Made by a program: the position numbers and the translations under genes. This document shows positions 63,791 to 64,000 of a stretch of 64,000 bases of DNA, one piece after another; the stretch's first letter is position 1; each line of letters starts with the position of its first letter. The stretch is from Woeseiaceae bacterium (GTDB taxonomy: Bacteria > Pseudomonadota > Gammaproteobacteria > Steroidobacterales > Woeseiaceae): NCBI GenBank assembly GCA_028279985.1, contig JANQMR010000002.1, positions 1-64,000 on the forward strand, given 5' to 3'. Under the pieces are notes generated by a model. That model was not told the DNA's origin. It did not search any database and saw nothing but the letters and a program-made list of their open reading frames with translations.

Positions 63791-64000
63791 CTATCCGAGC
63801 CGCTCCTTGCAGTGCTGAACGGCGTCGCCGACCAGCCGGTGCGCCAATGGCAGGGAAATATTCAGGACAGCCGCGATTTCTCTGAGTTTGGCGTCGCCGA
63901 AACGGTGCATTTCGAAGGCGATGCGCGTGCGCTCCGGCAATTCCGCCAGGGCCTCCATGACGAGCGCGTATTCGTCCTTATAGAGGGCGACGGTTTCGGG
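63791..64000 (-). CDS. ECF sigma factor, FecI-like (C-terminal part; rest outside window)
   Basis: The last 69 codons of a gene that enters from beyond the window edge. Sequence such as EYALVMEALAELPERTRIAF, EMHRFGDAKLREIAAVLNIS and LPLAHRLVGDAVQHC is sigma region 4.2, the helix-turn-helix that reads the -35 element. Position 135 nt upstream of fecR on the same strand matches fecI-fecR-fecA order. Too short to call the sigma group more precisely. Confidence 0.85.
   Translation of the reverse strand, partial: PETVALYKDEYALVMEALAELPERTRIAFEMHRFGDAKLREIAAVLNISLPLAHRLVGDAVQHCKERLG

Overview
The window looks like the chromosome of a GC-rich gammaproteobacterium. The first 25 kb is a chain of housekeeping genes in an order close to that known from Pseudomonas and relatives: scpA-scpB-rluB, then rmuC, gph and ubiG with a yciK-type reductase, then gyrA-serC-serA-pheA-aroA-cmk-rpsA-ihfB-lapA-lapB, followed by comEA and galU. 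Genus cannot be fixed from sequence alone; the abundant TonB receptors and TRAP transporter suit an aquatic or host-associated heterotroph.

Layout. 1-520: end of a repeat protein cut by the window edge. 885-2891 (minus): ppiC-type isomerase, bolA, yciI and yciB genes. 3007-6330 (plus): yciO-like gene, scpA, scpB, rluB. 6561-10208 (minus): ubiG-gph-rmuC-yciK block. 10478-24350 (plus): gyrA through galU, with a terminator overlapping the cmk stop codon and another after rpsA. 24381-25853: a secreted hydrolase and a VapBC-like pair whose PIN toxin is cut to 21 codons. That break marks the left edge of a 31-kb accessory block (about 25.86-57.0 kb), which is somewhat less GC-rich by eye and has a different gene repertoire.

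The accessory block is a catabolic island with one recurring theme: opening amides, lactams and cyclic imides and handling D-, N-acyl- or beta-amino acids. On the minus strand, marR-dgcN-dgcA matches the recently described D-glutamate route (N-acetylation, then racemisation). Divergent from it, behind palindromic operator candidates, runs a compact 13-gene array: TonB receptor, periplasmic esterase, YkvI-like permease, TRAP transporter, CoA ligase, SCP-x-like thiolase, GSA-aminomutase-like aminotransferase, AtzG-like peptide, amidase, class A beta-lactamase and N-acyl-D-amino-acid deacylase, much of it joined by 4-nt start/stop overlaps. Then come a D-amino-acid-oxidase-family flavoprotein and a second TonB receptor (minus), and a second operon (plus) with an MFS transporter, HyuA/HyuB ATP-dependent cyclic-amide hydrolase, Asp/Glu/hydantoin racemase, aminotransferase, YciI protein, nitroreductase and a small unknown protein, closed by a strong terminator.

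57.1-64.0 kb (minus) is a self-contained cell-surface-signalling and energy-transduction locus: ECF sigma factor (cut by the window edge), FecR anti-sigma factor carrying an in-frame REP-like inverted repeat, STN-domain TonB receptor, ExbB, two ExbD and TonB.

Two DNA-level traits run through the window: short tandem repeats of 12-15 bp in many gene junctions, and a dispersed GGACAGGACACTAG motif. No tRNA, rRNA, CRISPR array, integrase or transposase was found.
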